Below, in pieces: positions 18,603 to 27,248 of a stretch of DNA of 64,000 nucleotides (positions are counted from its first letter, which is position 1; each line of letters starts with the position of its first letter). Below the pieces are notes generated by a model. It was given only the letters and a program-made list of their open reading frames with translations. It did not search any database and was not told the DNA's origin. The stretch covers positions 1,364,001 through 1,428,000 of the forward strand of contig NZ_JACSEU010000001.1 in the NCBI RefSeq assembly GCF_014334335.1. The letters are read 5' to 3'. A program made the translations under genes and the position numbers. The DNA comes from Treponema sp. Marseille-Q3903 (GTDB lineage: Bacteria; Spirochaetota; Spirochaetia; Treponematales; Treponemataceae).

Positions 18603-19577
18603 TTAATTACTTTCTGCTTTTGAATGTCCGCCGACAAAACTTGCAGGCAAATCATTTTGATTAATATCATTTGTTTTTTTTGCTTGACCTCTTTGACTGG
18701 CTTCAATTTCTTTCTGCTGTTCTTCTGCTATCAGTTTCTGACCAATCATAGCGCAAGCGTCTTCTATCGCTTCGCGGAGTGATTCATTGTCATCGAGCAT
18801 AAGTTTCTGCATCATAAGGATTGCTTCTTGCAACGCCCCTTCAGGAATCGTTCCGTCTGAAGTTTTTTCTTTTAAGGCAGCCTGAATAATCGGGTCGAGC
18901 ATTGCGGCTTTTTGTTCCCTAACTAGTTTTCTAGCCTCTTCAGTTGTTTTCGCGATATTCTTTGAAGCTGCATTTCTAATCTGCTTTGAGGTCTGTGCCA
19001 CAAGATAATAGTTTCTAGGCGAGATACCGTATTTTGCCCATATTGCCATTTCCTGTTCTTCAGATAAATTTCCTGCTGCACTGGCTGCAGCTTGCAACAT
19101 ATTTGTCTTCATGTAGCCGTAAACATCTGTTACGCAGGAAGCAAAACTTTTTCCGTCATCACCTGCGCCGCATAAATCTGCAAGCGAATACGAAGCACCG
19201 TCTGTCTGTATGATTGTTGTATTCAAGGTATCTTTTATTGCATTTGCTTGAGATAAAAGTCGGTTAACTCTTTTGTTAGCATTTCTGATGTCATCTCGGA
19301 TGTCAAAATCGCCATCAAAGCGGATATTTTCCCAGTCAATTCCTTTTGCATTTTCAATAGCCTGATTTATAGCCTTATATTGGTTTTCAATCTGCGTAAT
19401 GGTGTTCATAACCATGTCGTAGTTTGAATAAAGCTGGTCGATTGCCGTCAGCCAGTTTGAGACAAGAGGGATATTGTTTATAGGATCATGAAATATTCCT
19501 ACTGTTTGGGCAAAGCAAGAGAAAGCGGAATTAAATGCGATAATACCAACAATCAAAAGTGTTTTAATTTTTTTCAT
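18603..19577 (-). CDS. trbJ: TrbJ/VirB5-like periplasmic conjugation protein
   Basis: A 324-residue protein with a Sec signal peptide (KTLLIVGIIAFNSAFSCFAQ, cleavage after FAQ) and a largely helical mature part. The segment after the signal (DPINNIPLVSNWLTAIDQLY, then a helix with NTITQIENQYKAINQ) is typical of TrbJ, which acts in pilus assembly and mating-pair formation. A second helical region (EEARKLVREQKAAMLDPIIQ) and a polar C-terminus follow. It lies between trbE and trbL as in the IncP Trb order and has a strong AAGGAG ribosome site. Confidence 0.8.
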   Translation of the reverse strand: MKKIKTLLIVGIIAFNSAFSCFAQTVGIFHDPINNIPLVSNWLTAIDQLYSNYDMVMNTITQIENQYKAINQAIENAKGIDWENIRFDGDFDIRDDIRNANKRVNRLLSQANAIKDTLNTTIIQTDGASYSLADLCGAGDDGKSFASCVTDVYGYMKTNMLQAAASAAGNLSEEQEMAIWAKYGISPRNYYLVAQTSKQIRNAASKNIAKTTEEARKLVREQKAAMLDPIIQAALKEKTSDGTIPEGALQEAILMMQKLMLDDNESLREAIEDACAMIGQKLIAEEQQKEIEASQRGQAKKTNDINQNDLPASFVGGHSKAESN

Positions 19578-19599
19578 AAAATTTTCTCCTTACAATAAT

Positions 19600-22191
19600 T
19601 TAATATGCTCCCAGCATTTCCTGATACTTTTCGTAGTCAAGCAAATGCGGGTCTTTTCCTATATTGATATACTTCTGCCTTGTCGCTTCCAGGATTTCAA
19701 AGGCAAGTTCTTTTGTTGTGTTCTTGCCGTATTGTGCTTCTACATGGTCGAGCAGTTCGTGGTCGCTGGAAATCAAGGCAAGTTGAAAATCGTCAAGGTC
19801 AAGTGAGAACATTCTGCAGCCAAGCGGATTTTTGAAGTAATAGTCGTGCTTCATCTGAGCGTTGGACAGGGCGACAATTTCAGAATCCGTTAGTCCGAAT
19901 TCAGAGTAGCTTCTTGCAAGTGCTGGGTTTTGAGCAGATTCGTCCGCAAGGTAGATTTTTGTAAGGCACTGCTGGTCTATCGTTTCTTTTAGAGATGACT
20001 TTGAAGCTGCACTTACTTCTTGCGTAGCGAAAATACAGAAGACTTTTTTCTTTCTTAAAGTTCTCAGCCATTCTTGAATGAAACTCGCGAAAATCGGGTG
20101 TTGCAAATATAACCACGCCTCATCTAGGAAAAGGAAAGTCAAAGGCTGCCTTTCGCCAGTAGGAACATTCCAGAGTTTTTCAAGATAGCGAAAGATGTAG
20201 AACAATGCCGGAGCAACCGCCTTTTCTGAAAGGCGCATAAGGCTTCCCATTTCTATAGTCATTCTTTTTGAAAGGTTCAAGGTTGTAGTGTCAGCGTCAA
20301 AAATGCTTCCGAACTGGCCGCCAGCACAATAAGGCTCTATTCCAAGACGGATTGTATTCTCTCCAGTTTTCGGGTCTTGATAAGTTACATACTGTTGGAA
20401 GGTGGTCAAGTCTTTTGTCGGTTTTTCAGAAACAAGACGCAGTGCTTCCGTAATCGTCTTGCTCATAGTCGCAGTGCAGTCAATATTCTGTTGTGCCAAA
20501 AGTCCTTCAATGAACTGCTGACACCACAAAAGGCTTTCGTTGTATTCTTCCGGCGAACATTCATCCGGACTTTTCAACTCACTTAAAGGTTGGAAGGCAA
20601 CCTTGTCCTTGCCAGGTTCTACATAAACACCGCCAGAGCCTACCATAAAGGCGCGGCTTGAAAGTTGCTTGTCTATACAAATTACATTGGCATCTTTGTA
20701 TTTTGTAGCCTGTGCCATAAGCAATGCAAGCAATGTAGACTTACCTGCTCCGATAGGTCCAAACACGAAAGTGTGTCCTACATCGCGGACATTCAGGTTC
20801 ATAAAGAACGGTGTTCCGTAGCTTGTGGAGCAGATACAAAGAGGTGTCGAACTTCCGCAAGTTTCGAGGGTGAAATCATTCTCTGCGTTTCCCTGCCATG
20901 CGGAAGATAAAGGAATAATGTTTGAACATGTTTCCGATGAAATCAAAGGTCTTCTGTTGTTTGCATAGACATTTCCAGGCCACATCCCCTGCCAAGCCTG
21001 GAAGTTGTTCAACGTCTCTTCCTTCACACCAAAACCGCAACTTCTTATTATCTGCTGCAGTTTCCGACTTTTGATTTTCGCCCCCTCAAGTTTCTTGTCC
21101 CAGCACATAAGAGAGCTTGTGTAATAGCCAAGAACATAAGATTCCATAGTCAAGTCCTCGTTTATCTGACTTGCTTCCCCTGCCATCGCAAGCGCTCCCT
21201 GATTTTCCTTCCCGATAGAGGAACCAAGAAAATTTTCTGTCAAGGCTGTCATTGCAGATTTTCTTTTTGCAAGATATTTATTCTGATATTTGTCAGCTTC
21301 TTTAAGAGATGTATCGCGAGACAATGGAATAAATCTTGTAGTCCAGCGGTATTCCTGCATTGTCCTGTTCAATTTGTCAAATATTGCAGGATAGCTCATA
21401 CTTGGAAAATCATTTACTGTCATAACGGGAACATAATATTCTCCGATTTTTAACGGCATTGAAGTCTGAACATCTTTTTCACAGATATAATTATCAAGAA
21501 AGAAAAATACATCATCGGGAAAAATAAGTTTTTCTTCTTCAAGCGATATGCAGGATTTTATGTAAGAAAACAATTCGCTTTTATCAAGATGATGAATCCA
21601 GAGCTTGTTTGTCATTGCTCCCATAATTTTGTCGCAATCATCAAGAAAACGGTTGCAGTTTTCCTGAACAGCTTTAAGGTCTCTTTTTTGTGCCCAATTC
21701 TTTTTTGTCTGTTTATTCTGTTTTATATTCTTTTTATTAATATCAGAATCCTTAAAGAATATCTCATTGCCTTTTTCTTCAAGGTCGTTAGGAAGCTGCC
21801 AGACAAAACTTATATAATATTTGGAAGTGTAATGCTCACCGAATTTTTCAAAGTTTTCTGCCCTGCGCTGGTCTATAAGCCAACCTGTAAGGTTGTCAAA
21901 AGTTCCGGCCGGATATTCTTTAGTTTTAATTCGTTTTACATCAAAGAAAATTGCCCAGCCTTCATTCTGTGCAAGTGTCATAATACTACGGTTAAAAAGA
22001 GCTGCAACAGCAGCAATATCATTCGCGGAAGAAGATTCCAAATCCGGATACTCTATTTGATATGTCGTCATCAATGCACCGTTTTTTAATAGACAAATAT
22101 TTGATTCAAGAATAAAGGCATAAGGTGAAACATATTTCAGTTGGTTCAGAGGTTCTTTGAACTGGAACATATCAAGAAAAGGTATTTTCAT
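19600..22191 (-). CDS. trbE: TrbE/VirB4 conjugation ATPase
   Basis: An 863-residue AAA-type ATPase that powers pilus assembly and substrate transfer at the inner membrane. Walker A GPIGAGKST is at residues 478-486 and Walker B FLFLDEAWLYL in the C-terminal half; FATQEVSAASKS follows as a sensor-like segment. The N-terminal half (SNICLLKNGALMTTYQIEYP, MTLAQNEGWAIFFDVKR) matches the VirB4 N-terminal domain. Length is typical. It starts 3 bp after the trbD stop, so the two are translationally coupled. Pieces of this gene were copied into the pseudogene at 22514-22708. Confidence 0.92.
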   Translation of the reverse strand: MKIPFLDMFQFKEPLNQLKYVSPYAFILESNICLLKNGALMTTYQIEYPDLESSSANDIAAVAALFNRSIMTLAQNEGWAIFFDVKRIKTKEYPAGTFDNLTGWLIDQRRAENFEKFGEHYTSKYYISFVWQLPNDLEEKGNEIFFKDSDINKKNIKQNKQTKKNWAQKRDLKAVQENCNRFLDDCDKIMGAMTNKLWIHHLDKSELFSYIKSCISLEEEKLIFPDDVFFFLDNYICEKDVQTSMPLKIGEYYVPVMTVNDFPSMSYPAIFDKLNRTMQEYRWTTRFIPLSRDTSLKEADKYQNKYLAKRKSAMTALTENFLGSSIGKENQGALAMAGEASQINEDLTMESYVLGYYTSSLMCWDKKLEGAKIKSRKLQQIIRSCGFGVKEETLNNFQAWQGMWPGNVYANNRRPLISSETCSNIIPLSSAWQGNAENDFTLETCGSSTPLCICSTSYGTPFFMNLNVRDVGHTFVFGPIGAGKSTLLALLMAQATKYKDANVICIDKQLSSRAFMVGSGGVYVEPGKDKVAFQPLSELKSPDECSPEEYNESLLWCQQFIEGLLAQQNIDCTATMSKTITEALRLVSEKPTKDLTTFQQYVTYQDPKTGENTIRLGIEPYCAGGQFGSIFDADTTTLNLSKRMTIEMGSLMRLSEKAVAPALFYIFRYLEKLWNVPTGERQPLTFLFLDEAWLYLQHPIFASFIQEWLRTLRKKKVFCIFATQEVSAASKSSLKETIDQQCLTKIYLADESAQNPALARSYSEFGLTDSEIVALSNAQMKHDYYFKNPLGCRMFSLDLDDFQLALISSDHELLDHVEAQYGKNTTKELAFEILEATRQKYINIGKDPHLLDYEKYQEMLGAY

Positions 22192-22193
22192 TT

Positions 22194-22454
22194 TTAACTC
22201 CTATAGACTTCGGGAGTAAACAGACGCTCAAACAAAGCTTCAAGCAAATGCGGGTCTTTCCTAATTGAAATTTTTGCGATAATGAAAAGTGCAAAACCTG
22301 CAAACATACACCAGATACTTACAAGGCGCATAAGAACGATTGTGATTATTACAATTAAAACTACAGGTGCAATTCCGATTCCCAAGTCCACATCATCCTG
22401 AATAAGGCTTTTATGAATAGGGGTTGCATAGTTAAAAACACTGTCTTTTTCCAT
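22194..22454 (-). CDS. trbD: TrbD/VirB3-like inner-membrane protein
   Basis: An 86-residue protein starting at MEKDSVFNYATPIHK. An upstream in-frame ATG 17 codons earlier is less likely because it lies within a terminator-like hairpin. It has two adjacent hydrophobic segments (LGIGIAPVVLIVIITIVLMR and SIWCMFAGFALFIIAKISIR) and a C-terminal amphipathic stretch ending in EVYRS. Size, topology and position just before trbE match VirB3/TrbD. The 5' end of this gene has been duplicated at 22640-22765. Confidence 0.8.
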   Translation of the reverse strand: MEKDSVFNYATPIHKSLIQDDVDLGIGIAPVVLIVIITIVLMRLVSIWCMFAGFALFIIAKISIRKDPHLLEALFERLFTPEVYRS

Positions 22455-22468
22455 AAAAAACTCCCTGC

Positions 22469-22496
22469 AAAAAGGCGGAAGAAAATGTTTTCCGCC
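22469..22496 (-). terminator. Intra-operon terminator/attenuator before trbD (copy 1)
   Basis: A 7-bp GC-rich stem (GGCGGAA at 22474-22480, TTCCGCC at 22490-22496) with a 9-nt loop, followed on the minus strand by five T (22469-22473). It lies just upstream of the trbD start and is an exact duplicate of the element at 22723-22750. Confidence 0.65.
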
Positions 22497-22513
22497 CTTC
22501 TGCAAAAATTAAT

Positions 22514-22708
22514 TCAGTCAATATTCTGCTGTGCCATAAGCAATGCAAGCAATGTAGACATACCTGCTCCGGTAGGTCCAAACACGAAAGTGTGTCCTAC
22601 ATCACGGACATTCAGGTTCATAAAGAACGGTGTTCCGTAGTCCACATCATCCTGAATAAGGCTTTTGTGAATAGGGGTTGCATAGTTCAAAACGCTGTCT
22701 TTTTCCAT
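22514..22708 (-). pseudogene. Chimeric scrap: trbD 5' end joined to internal fragments of trbE
   Basis: The frame begins like trbD (MEKDSVLNYATPIHKSLIQ) and after ...DDVD switches to a trbE segment (TPFFMNLNVRDVGHTFVFGP), then jumps to trbE ...QQNID. The Walker A is damaged (GPTGAGMST, catalytic Lys changed to Met). The second trbE join lies at a TGTGCC repeat present at both donor sites (about 20490 and 20710), which suggests deletion by microhomology. A ribosome site and start remain, so a 64-residue peptide could still be made. It sits between the pilin gene and the true trbD. Confidence 0.8.
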
Positions 22709-22722
22709 AAAATGCTCCCTGC

Positions 22723-22750
22723 AAAAAGGCGGAAGAAAATGTTTTCCGCC
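22723..22750 (-). terminator. Terminator/attenuator directly after the pilin gene (copy 2)
   Basis: Stem GGCGGAA (22728-22734) with TTCCGCC (22744-22750), 9-nt loop, then five T on the minus strand (22723-22727). It starts 13 bp after the trbC stop and would allow more pilin mRNA than downstream channel mRNA. Confidence 0.75.
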
Positions 22751-22762
22751 CTTCTGCAAAAA

Positions 22763-23131
22763 TTAATTTTTGCTGAATGAAAGGTCGGAAAGGAAGTAGT
22801 TGCAGATTCCGTTAGCGGAAAGAAGAACTACAGTTCCGACTACCCACGGAGAAAACTTGCCGATAATTGACTGTATATCCGCTCCCTGCTTTCCCATTAA
22901 AACAACACCAACTCCTTCAACTACTAGGGCAATTAAACACACCGCAGTAATCACACCTGATGAAAGAAATGAAGTTACTTTTTCAACTGCAGAATCAATT
23001 CCTGTTGCACTAGACCCATTGCCGGCAAAAATCGGAACTACTGCCATAACCATAATAAGAGCGAACATGAAAAACTTTTTCCATGCTAATACTGCTTTTT
23101 CTTTTTCAGAAATTACGTTGATTTCTCTCAT
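22763..23131 (-). CDS. trbC: TrbC/VirB2-like conjugative pilin
   Basis: A 122-residue prepilin. A positively charged N-terminus leads to a hydrophobic segment (FFMFALIMVMAVVPIFAGNG), and the mature part has the typical two membrane helices (SSGVITAVCLIALVVEGVGV and FSPWVVGTVVLLSANGICNY) around a short loop with Gly and Lys. These features and the place between trbB and trbD mark the pilus subunit of the Trb system. A strong terminator follows at once. Start ATG follows a GGAGAT site. Confidence 0.85.
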   Translation of the reverse strand: MREINVISEKEKAVLAWKKFFMFALIMVMAVVPIFAGNGSSATGIDSAVEKVTSFLSSGVITAVCLIALVVEGVGVVLMGKQGADIQSIIGKFSPWVVGTVVLLSANGICNYFLSDLSFSKN

Positions 23132-23261
23132 AATTTTTTTATCTCCTATAAAAAAAATGTTACTGTTCCTTCGTAATTTTCTAATACTTCATTTGATAAA
23201 ACTAATGCTTCAAATCGAAAATAATAGTTTCCCTTTTTTCCTCCTTCTTCAATTTTCAGCA

Positions 23262-24245
23262 TTAAATAAGATGATTGGATTCAAGCTCTTTCATAAAGAT
23301 AGAACTTGCCGCCTGATGAGTTTCCATAACTTCGTTTACCACAGGACCGTTTTTTGTCGGTATCATGTGGATAACGAGCTGGACACTTTGGGCAATATCA
23401 GGCAGTTCACCCAATATAACTTCACGCAAATATGTTCTGAGTTTTTCAATTGTAAGCAGTGCGCTATCAGAGTGGACAGTGGTAATACCTCCACGGTGTC
23501 CCGTATTCCACGCTTTAAGAAGCTCGTTTGTTGTTGAGCCATATCTTAACTCGCCGAATATAATCCTGTTCACATGGCAGCGGAGTGCAATTCTAACAGC
23601 CTTTACCGTATCTTCACCTTCCGCCCAGATTGGAACAAGGTCTTTTGCATTGCATTGGATTTCACCAGCGTCTTCTACGATGTAGAATCTGTCATCAGGA
23701 GTAAACTCCGCCATTTTTGCTATGATTGCATTGAGCATTGTTGTTTTTCCAGAACCCGTAGCACCGCCTAAAACTATGTTGCTCCTCATTTCAATATGCT
23801 TCATAATCAGGTTGTATTTATCTTTTGAAAGCCTTCCCTGTTGGATATAGTCTTCCAAAGTAAAAATCTTATTGCTTGGTCTGCGGATAAATATCATCGG
23901 ACACTCTGCGCTTCTTGGCGGAAGAATACCTTCAAAGCGGATTTTGTAATTGGTAAGTTTAATTGTTCCTTCGACAATAGGATTTTTTTGATCAATAGTA
24001 ACTCCCATTACCGCTGCACTTGCATAGATAATTCTTGTAGTTGTCGCCTCGTCAAAAATTATTCCGGTATAGTTTTTATCCATACCGATTCCCTCGACAA
24101 TAAGCTCTCCACCGTGTCCAATGGCAATATCGGTAACATCGCGATTGTCTATGTAAGGCATAATGAGCTTCATATCATCTTCAAGATTTCTGAGCCACTT
24201 GTTCTGTTTTACAGTTTGGTTTATATCTTCTACTGAAACACTCAT
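23262..24245 (-). CDS. trbB: TrbB/VirB11 traffic ATPase
   Basis: A 327-residue hexameric secretion ATPase of the VirB11/GspE type. Walker A GATGSGKTTM is near residue 160; then the Asp box RFYIVEDAGEIQC, the His box (VRIALRCHVNRIIFGELRYG) and Walker B region as in the family. The N-terminal domain (NRDVTDIAIGHGGELIVEGI) is also typical. It powers pilus biogenesis together with TrbE. It begins directly after the stop of the RHH gene (TAA-ATG), so it is translationally coupled. A 130-bp gap without a gene separates it from trbC. Confidence 0.92.
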   Translation of the reverse strand: MSVSVEDINQTVKQNKWLRNLEDDMKLIMPYIDNRDVTDIAIGHGGELIVEGIGMDKNYTGIIFDEATTTRIIYASAAVMGVTIDQKNPIVEGTIKLTNYKIRFEGILPPRSAECPMIFIRRPSNKIFTLEDYIQQGRLSKDKYNLIMKHIEMRSNIVLGGATGSGKTTMLNAIIAKMAEFTPDDRFYIVEDAGEIQCNAKDLVPIWAEGEDTVKAVRIALRCHVNRIIFGELRYGSTTNELLKAWNTGHRGGITTVHSDSALLTIEKLRTYLREVILGELPDIAQSVQLVIHMIPTKNGPVVNEVMETHQAASSIFMKELESNHLI

Positions 24246-24665
24246 TTAATTCACTCCGGACTGTTCGTAAATATCAAGGACCATCGATTCAAATCTGCCC
24301 TTGTGATTCTTCATATTTTCAGACAAACGCTTCATCAAATCTTCATAGAACTTATCCTGCATTTCCTGAGTAAGCTGCTTATCGGAAAATGTCGCAGTGT
24401 ATGCCTGAGCAAGCTGCAGAACAATCATAGACATAAGTTCAACCTTATTTTCCAGCATGGAGATTTTTCGCTTAGTCTGTATCATATTCTGCGTGAGAAT
24501 CTTGCTGTCGCTCAAAGAGTCCTCAAAATACTGGCATATAATCTCGCGGACAACGGAAGAGACATCCATATTCTCGCGGAAGGCTTTTGAAACAAGCCGT
24601 TTTCCGATTTCGTCATTTACACGAGTATTTATAACTGTATTAAGTTTCGCCTTTGAACTTTTCAT
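24246..24665 (-). CDS. Ribbon-helix-helix protein, likely relaxosome accessory or regulator
   Basis: A 139-residue protein with an N-terminal RHH pattern: a basic strand (SSKAKLNTVINTRVNDEIGK), helix 1 (RLVSKAFRENM) and helix 2 after DVSSVVREII. The C-terminal 80 residues form a coiled helix (TQNMIQTKRKISMLENKVEL). RHH proteins placed next to the coupling protein often bind oriT or control transfer genes. It lies between traG and trbB with 9-bp and 0-bp gaps, so it is part of that operon. The DNA target is unknown; the operator-like repeat at 26901-26921 is a candidate. Confidence 0.65.
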   Translation of the reverse strand: MKSSKAKLNTVINTRVNDEIGKRLVSKAFRENMDVSSVVREIICQYFEDSLSDSKILTQNMIQTKRKISMLENKVELMSMIVLQLAQAYTATFSDKQLTQEMQDKFYEDLMKRLSENMKNHKGRFESMVLDIYEQSGVN

Positions 24666-24674
24666 CCGTTTCTC

Positions 24675-26858
24675 CTATTCTGTAAATACGTCAAAATCAG
24701 CAGGTATTTCATTTTTAATGTCTATTCCCTGAACAACTTCCATAGGAGTTTTTTCACTTACCTTATGAACAATTCTATTGCTCGGCAATGTCTTCATGAT
24801 TTTACGGATTTGCTCCATAGTAGGAACTGTCTGCCAGGCTTTGTCTTTGAATATTGGGTCTTCGTAATAAACAACTTTCTTTCCTTTGTATGGAGGATTG
24901 TTTTCTATCAAAACAAGGCAGCGTGAATAGTTAAGTTTCATTAATTCATCTGCGTTCATCAAAGAAACAGAAACTTCCTGACTTGAAAGATTTGCAGCAC
25001 CCATTGAAGACATATTTGAAGACTTGTTATCAAGAAGAACAGAACGGTTGCCAAGGATTTCTGCAATTTGTTTTGCGTCCGCAGGTTCATTCGGTGCATA
25101 AATAATCTTAGTCTTGCAGTGTCCCATAAATGGGTGCTTGTCGCCATAAGTATCATTCATCTGCTGCAATGACTGGCTGATTAAAAAGAATGTTACACCA
25201 TAACCACGAAGGACACCCATGTTTTCCGCAATTTCGGAATACTTGCCAAGTGTCGGAAACTCGTCCAAAAGGAACATACAAGGATTCTTGAGTTTTACAC
25301 TTATAGCGTTTGTAGTTCCCGCAGAAAATTTTTTAATCATGAAAGTCATAATCATTCTGAATACAGGAGCGACACGTCCGATGTTTGAATAATCAACAAT
25401 AAGGTAAAGGGAAATAGGATTTTTACCGTGAATAAAATCATCGATTGAAAAATCAGAATAAGAAGTTGCTTCGGCAATCAAAGGGTCAGAGAAAAGGTTT
25501 ATTTCACTGAATACTGTTGAATAAACAGAACCTCTTTCCTTGTTCTGCATCGTCTTTGAACGGTTGGCGGCTTCCCTTACCTGTTCGTTTATAATGTCGC
25601 TTCCGTGGTCGGTTGTTGCCATTTCATAAAGCATTTTCAAACCGCAGCCAGCAGCTTCCTCATCAGATGATTCTTCTCCGATTGTTCCGGCATTGCTTGC
25701 CTGAGACATAAATGAAAGAATCTTTTTGAAGTTCTTGTCTTTTCTTGGAATATAACCAGGCGCTTTAGGGTCTTCAGGAGCGAATCGGACATGAAGAATA
25801 ACACCTGTAAAAATATCTCTCGCACTGTTAATCCAAAAAGAATTGTCTCCCTGTGCCTTGTCGGCCGGAAATAAAATTGCTCCTATAGTGCTTGCCCATG
25901 AAAATGCAGTTTCAGGATTGTCAGGAATTTCAAGAAGCGGATTGTAATGGGCCGTTCCCTGATGTTCTGCGTCTACAAGTCTTAATGGAATAATTATAGA
26001 GAATTTTGATCGCCAGCCAGCCGTAGCGTCAAAGTTTTCCTGCTTTGGGTCATAGACAATAATCGACCTTTTTCCCTTTATAACTTTTTCATGCGGAAGA
26101 ATAAAAGTAAAAAACTTCTGCAAATCTGGGTGGTTTTTCATTCCTTTTTTCACAAAAGCAAATTTTGATTCTCTTGCCCAGTAAGGAACTCCATAATTTA
26201 TACAGGTGGGAATTACAACACTAACACCCTTACCGCTGCCGGTAGGAGCTATCATCCAAGTGTTCAAAGCTCCAGAATGGCAGATTATAGGCGCAGTCTT
26301 AGGGCCGCCCAGACCAAAAAGTCTTTTCCTGATATGAAGGATTATATTTGCTTTTTCCGGATCAGGATTCAATTCAGAATAAACATCGGCTTTTTCAAGT
26401 TCTCCGCAGACAACACCGTAACGCTGCAAGTGTCCGGCTTCTCTCAATACTTTTGTATCTGCCCAATCAGAAGTTCCATATATATGCTGATTTCTCTGAT
26501 GGGTATTAAGAATTAATGCTGTAATAAAATAAATTACGAAGGCGATGCCGAACGACCAGATTGTTGGCGGAAAAGCCTTGAAGAAATAATCCGAATAAGT
26601 TTTGTTGAATGCGTATTTGAATGTTCCCATAAGGAACACACCAGGATTATAAAGCCTGTAACCGTTCTTTAAAACCAACAAGGGATTGCCCACTACTCTT
26701 GGGTCGTAATTCATTGAGCGAGCAAAAATCTGTGCCGATATAAAAAGCCCTGTTGCGACAATGCAAATCGGAATAAGCCAGTTCAAAAAGCGCAAGAGAT
26801 AGTATTTTTTATAGCTTTCAGGGTCGGTTCTTATGAATTTATCTTTTTTATTAAACAA
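24675..26858 (-). CDS. traG: TraG/VirD4 type IV coupling protein
   Basis: A 727-residue inner-membrane ATPase that passes the relaxase-DNA complex to the channel. Two N-terminal membrane segments (LNWLIPICIVATGLFISAQI; IWSFGIAFVIYFITALILN) precede Walker A (IAPTGSGKGVSVVIPTC) near residue 200 and Walker B FLLDEFPTLGKY near 530, followed by FLISQSLQQM. Length is typical of the family. The start codon is TTG with an AAGGAAAG site, and the mRNA leader carries the CCGCCTGCCCA motif. A promoter and operator lie at 26900-26928. Confidence 0.93.
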   Translation of the reverse strand: MFNKKDKFIRTDPESYKKYYLLRFLNWLIPICIVATGLFISAQIFARSMNYDPRVVGNPLLVLKNGYRLYNPGVFLMGTFKYAFNKTYSDYFFKAFPPTIWSFGIAFVIYFITALILNTHQRNQHIYGTSDWADTKVLREAGHLQRYGVVCGELEKADVYSELNPDPEKANIILHIRKRLFGLGGPKTAPIICHSGALNTWMIAPTGSGKGVSVVIPTCINYGVPYWARESKFAFVKKGMKNHPDLQKFFTFILPHEKVIKGKRSIIVYDPKQENFDATAGWRSKFSIIIPLRLVDAEHQGTAHYNPLLEIPDNPETAFSWASTIGAILFPADKAQGDNSFWINSARDIFTGVILHVRFAPEDPKAPGYIPRKDKNFKKILSFMSQASNAGTIGEESSDEEAAGCGLKMLYEMATTDHGSDIINEQVREAANRSKTMQNKERGSVYSTVFSEINLFSDPLIAEATSYSDFSIDDFIHGKNPISLYLIVDYSNIGRVAPVFRMIMTFMIKKFSAGTTNAISVKLKNPCMFLLDEFPTLGKYSEIAENMGVLRGYGVTFFLISQSLQQMNDTYGDKHPFMGHCKTKIIYAPNEPADAKQIAEILGNRSVLLDNKSSNMSSMGAANLSSQEVSVSLMNADELMKLNYSRCLVLIENNPPYKGKKVVYYEDPIFKDKAWQTVPTMEQIRKIMKTLPSNRIVHKVSEKTPMEVVQGIDIKNEIPADFDVFTE

Positions 26859-26899
26859 AACTTTCCTTCTTGGGCAGGCGGATAAGTTTTATAAGAATA

Positions 26900-26928
26900 A
26901 TTATACAGTCAAATTGTATAAGTTTCAA
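26900..26928 (-). promoter_or_regulatory. Promoter of the traG-trb operon with embedded operator
   Basis: On the minus strand TTGAAA (26923-26928), 17 nt, TATAAT (26900-26905). The spacer and -10 contain a perfect inverted repeat TTATACA-N7-TGTATAA (26901-26921) whose centre is GTCAAAT on the plus strand. The AGTCAAAT core recurs in the trbF promoter. The predicted start near 26893 leaves a 35-nt leader. Confidence 0.7.
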
Positions 26929-26985
26929 TAGTTTATTTGTATTATTAAACATTTATATTTCTTCCAAAATAACTTGATTTTAGAG

Positions 26986-27014
26986 TTGACAATATCAAAT
27001 AACGGTAGTATATT
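26986..27014 (+). promoter_or_regulatory. Near-consensus promoter of the RHH gene, probably leaderless
   Basis: TTGACA (26986-26991), 17 nt, TATATT (27009-27014). The ATG at 27021 starts exactly 7 nt after the -10 box, and no Shine-Dalgarno site is present. Confidence 0.75.
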
Positions 27015-27020
27015 ATATGT

Positions 27021-27248
27021 ATGGATGGACGAAATTGGGGTGGAAAAAGAAAAGGCGCAGGTCGCAAAAAAGGAGAAGTCGAATATCAGACATTTTCCGT
27101 GGTTCTGCCAAAAGAAGAGGTTGAACTTTTGCGCCGTGAAGCCAAAAGTCAGAAAATGACAGTAAGCAGGTTTATCAGCAAATATCTGCACCTTGCAGAA
27201 GCCGTTGAAATAGAAAAAGCCGGAAAGGAAGGAGTTCAAGAATTATGA
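27021..27248 (+). CDS. Small basic ribbon-helix-helix-like regulator
   Basis: A 75-residue protein. The N-terminus (GRNWGGKRKGAGRKKGE) is the basic arm seen in many small phage and element RHH proteins. A strand (YQTFSVVLPKEE) and two helices (EVELLRREAKSQKM and TVSRFISKYLHLAEAVE) complete the fold. It is transcribed divergently from traG from a near-consensus promoter with no leader, so it may be an autoregulated repressor acting on the operator at 26901-26921. The next gene overlaps its stop (ATGA). Confidence 0.65.
   Translation: MDGRNWGGKRKGAGRKKGEVEYQTFSVVLPKEEVELLRREAKSQKMTVSRFISKYLHLAEAVEIEKAGKEGVQEL

Noticed and set aside
22800-23537. Plus-strand frame of 245 codons across trbC and trbB
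   Set aside because: It overlaps two recognisable genes on the other strand, and its composition is that of a shadow frame.
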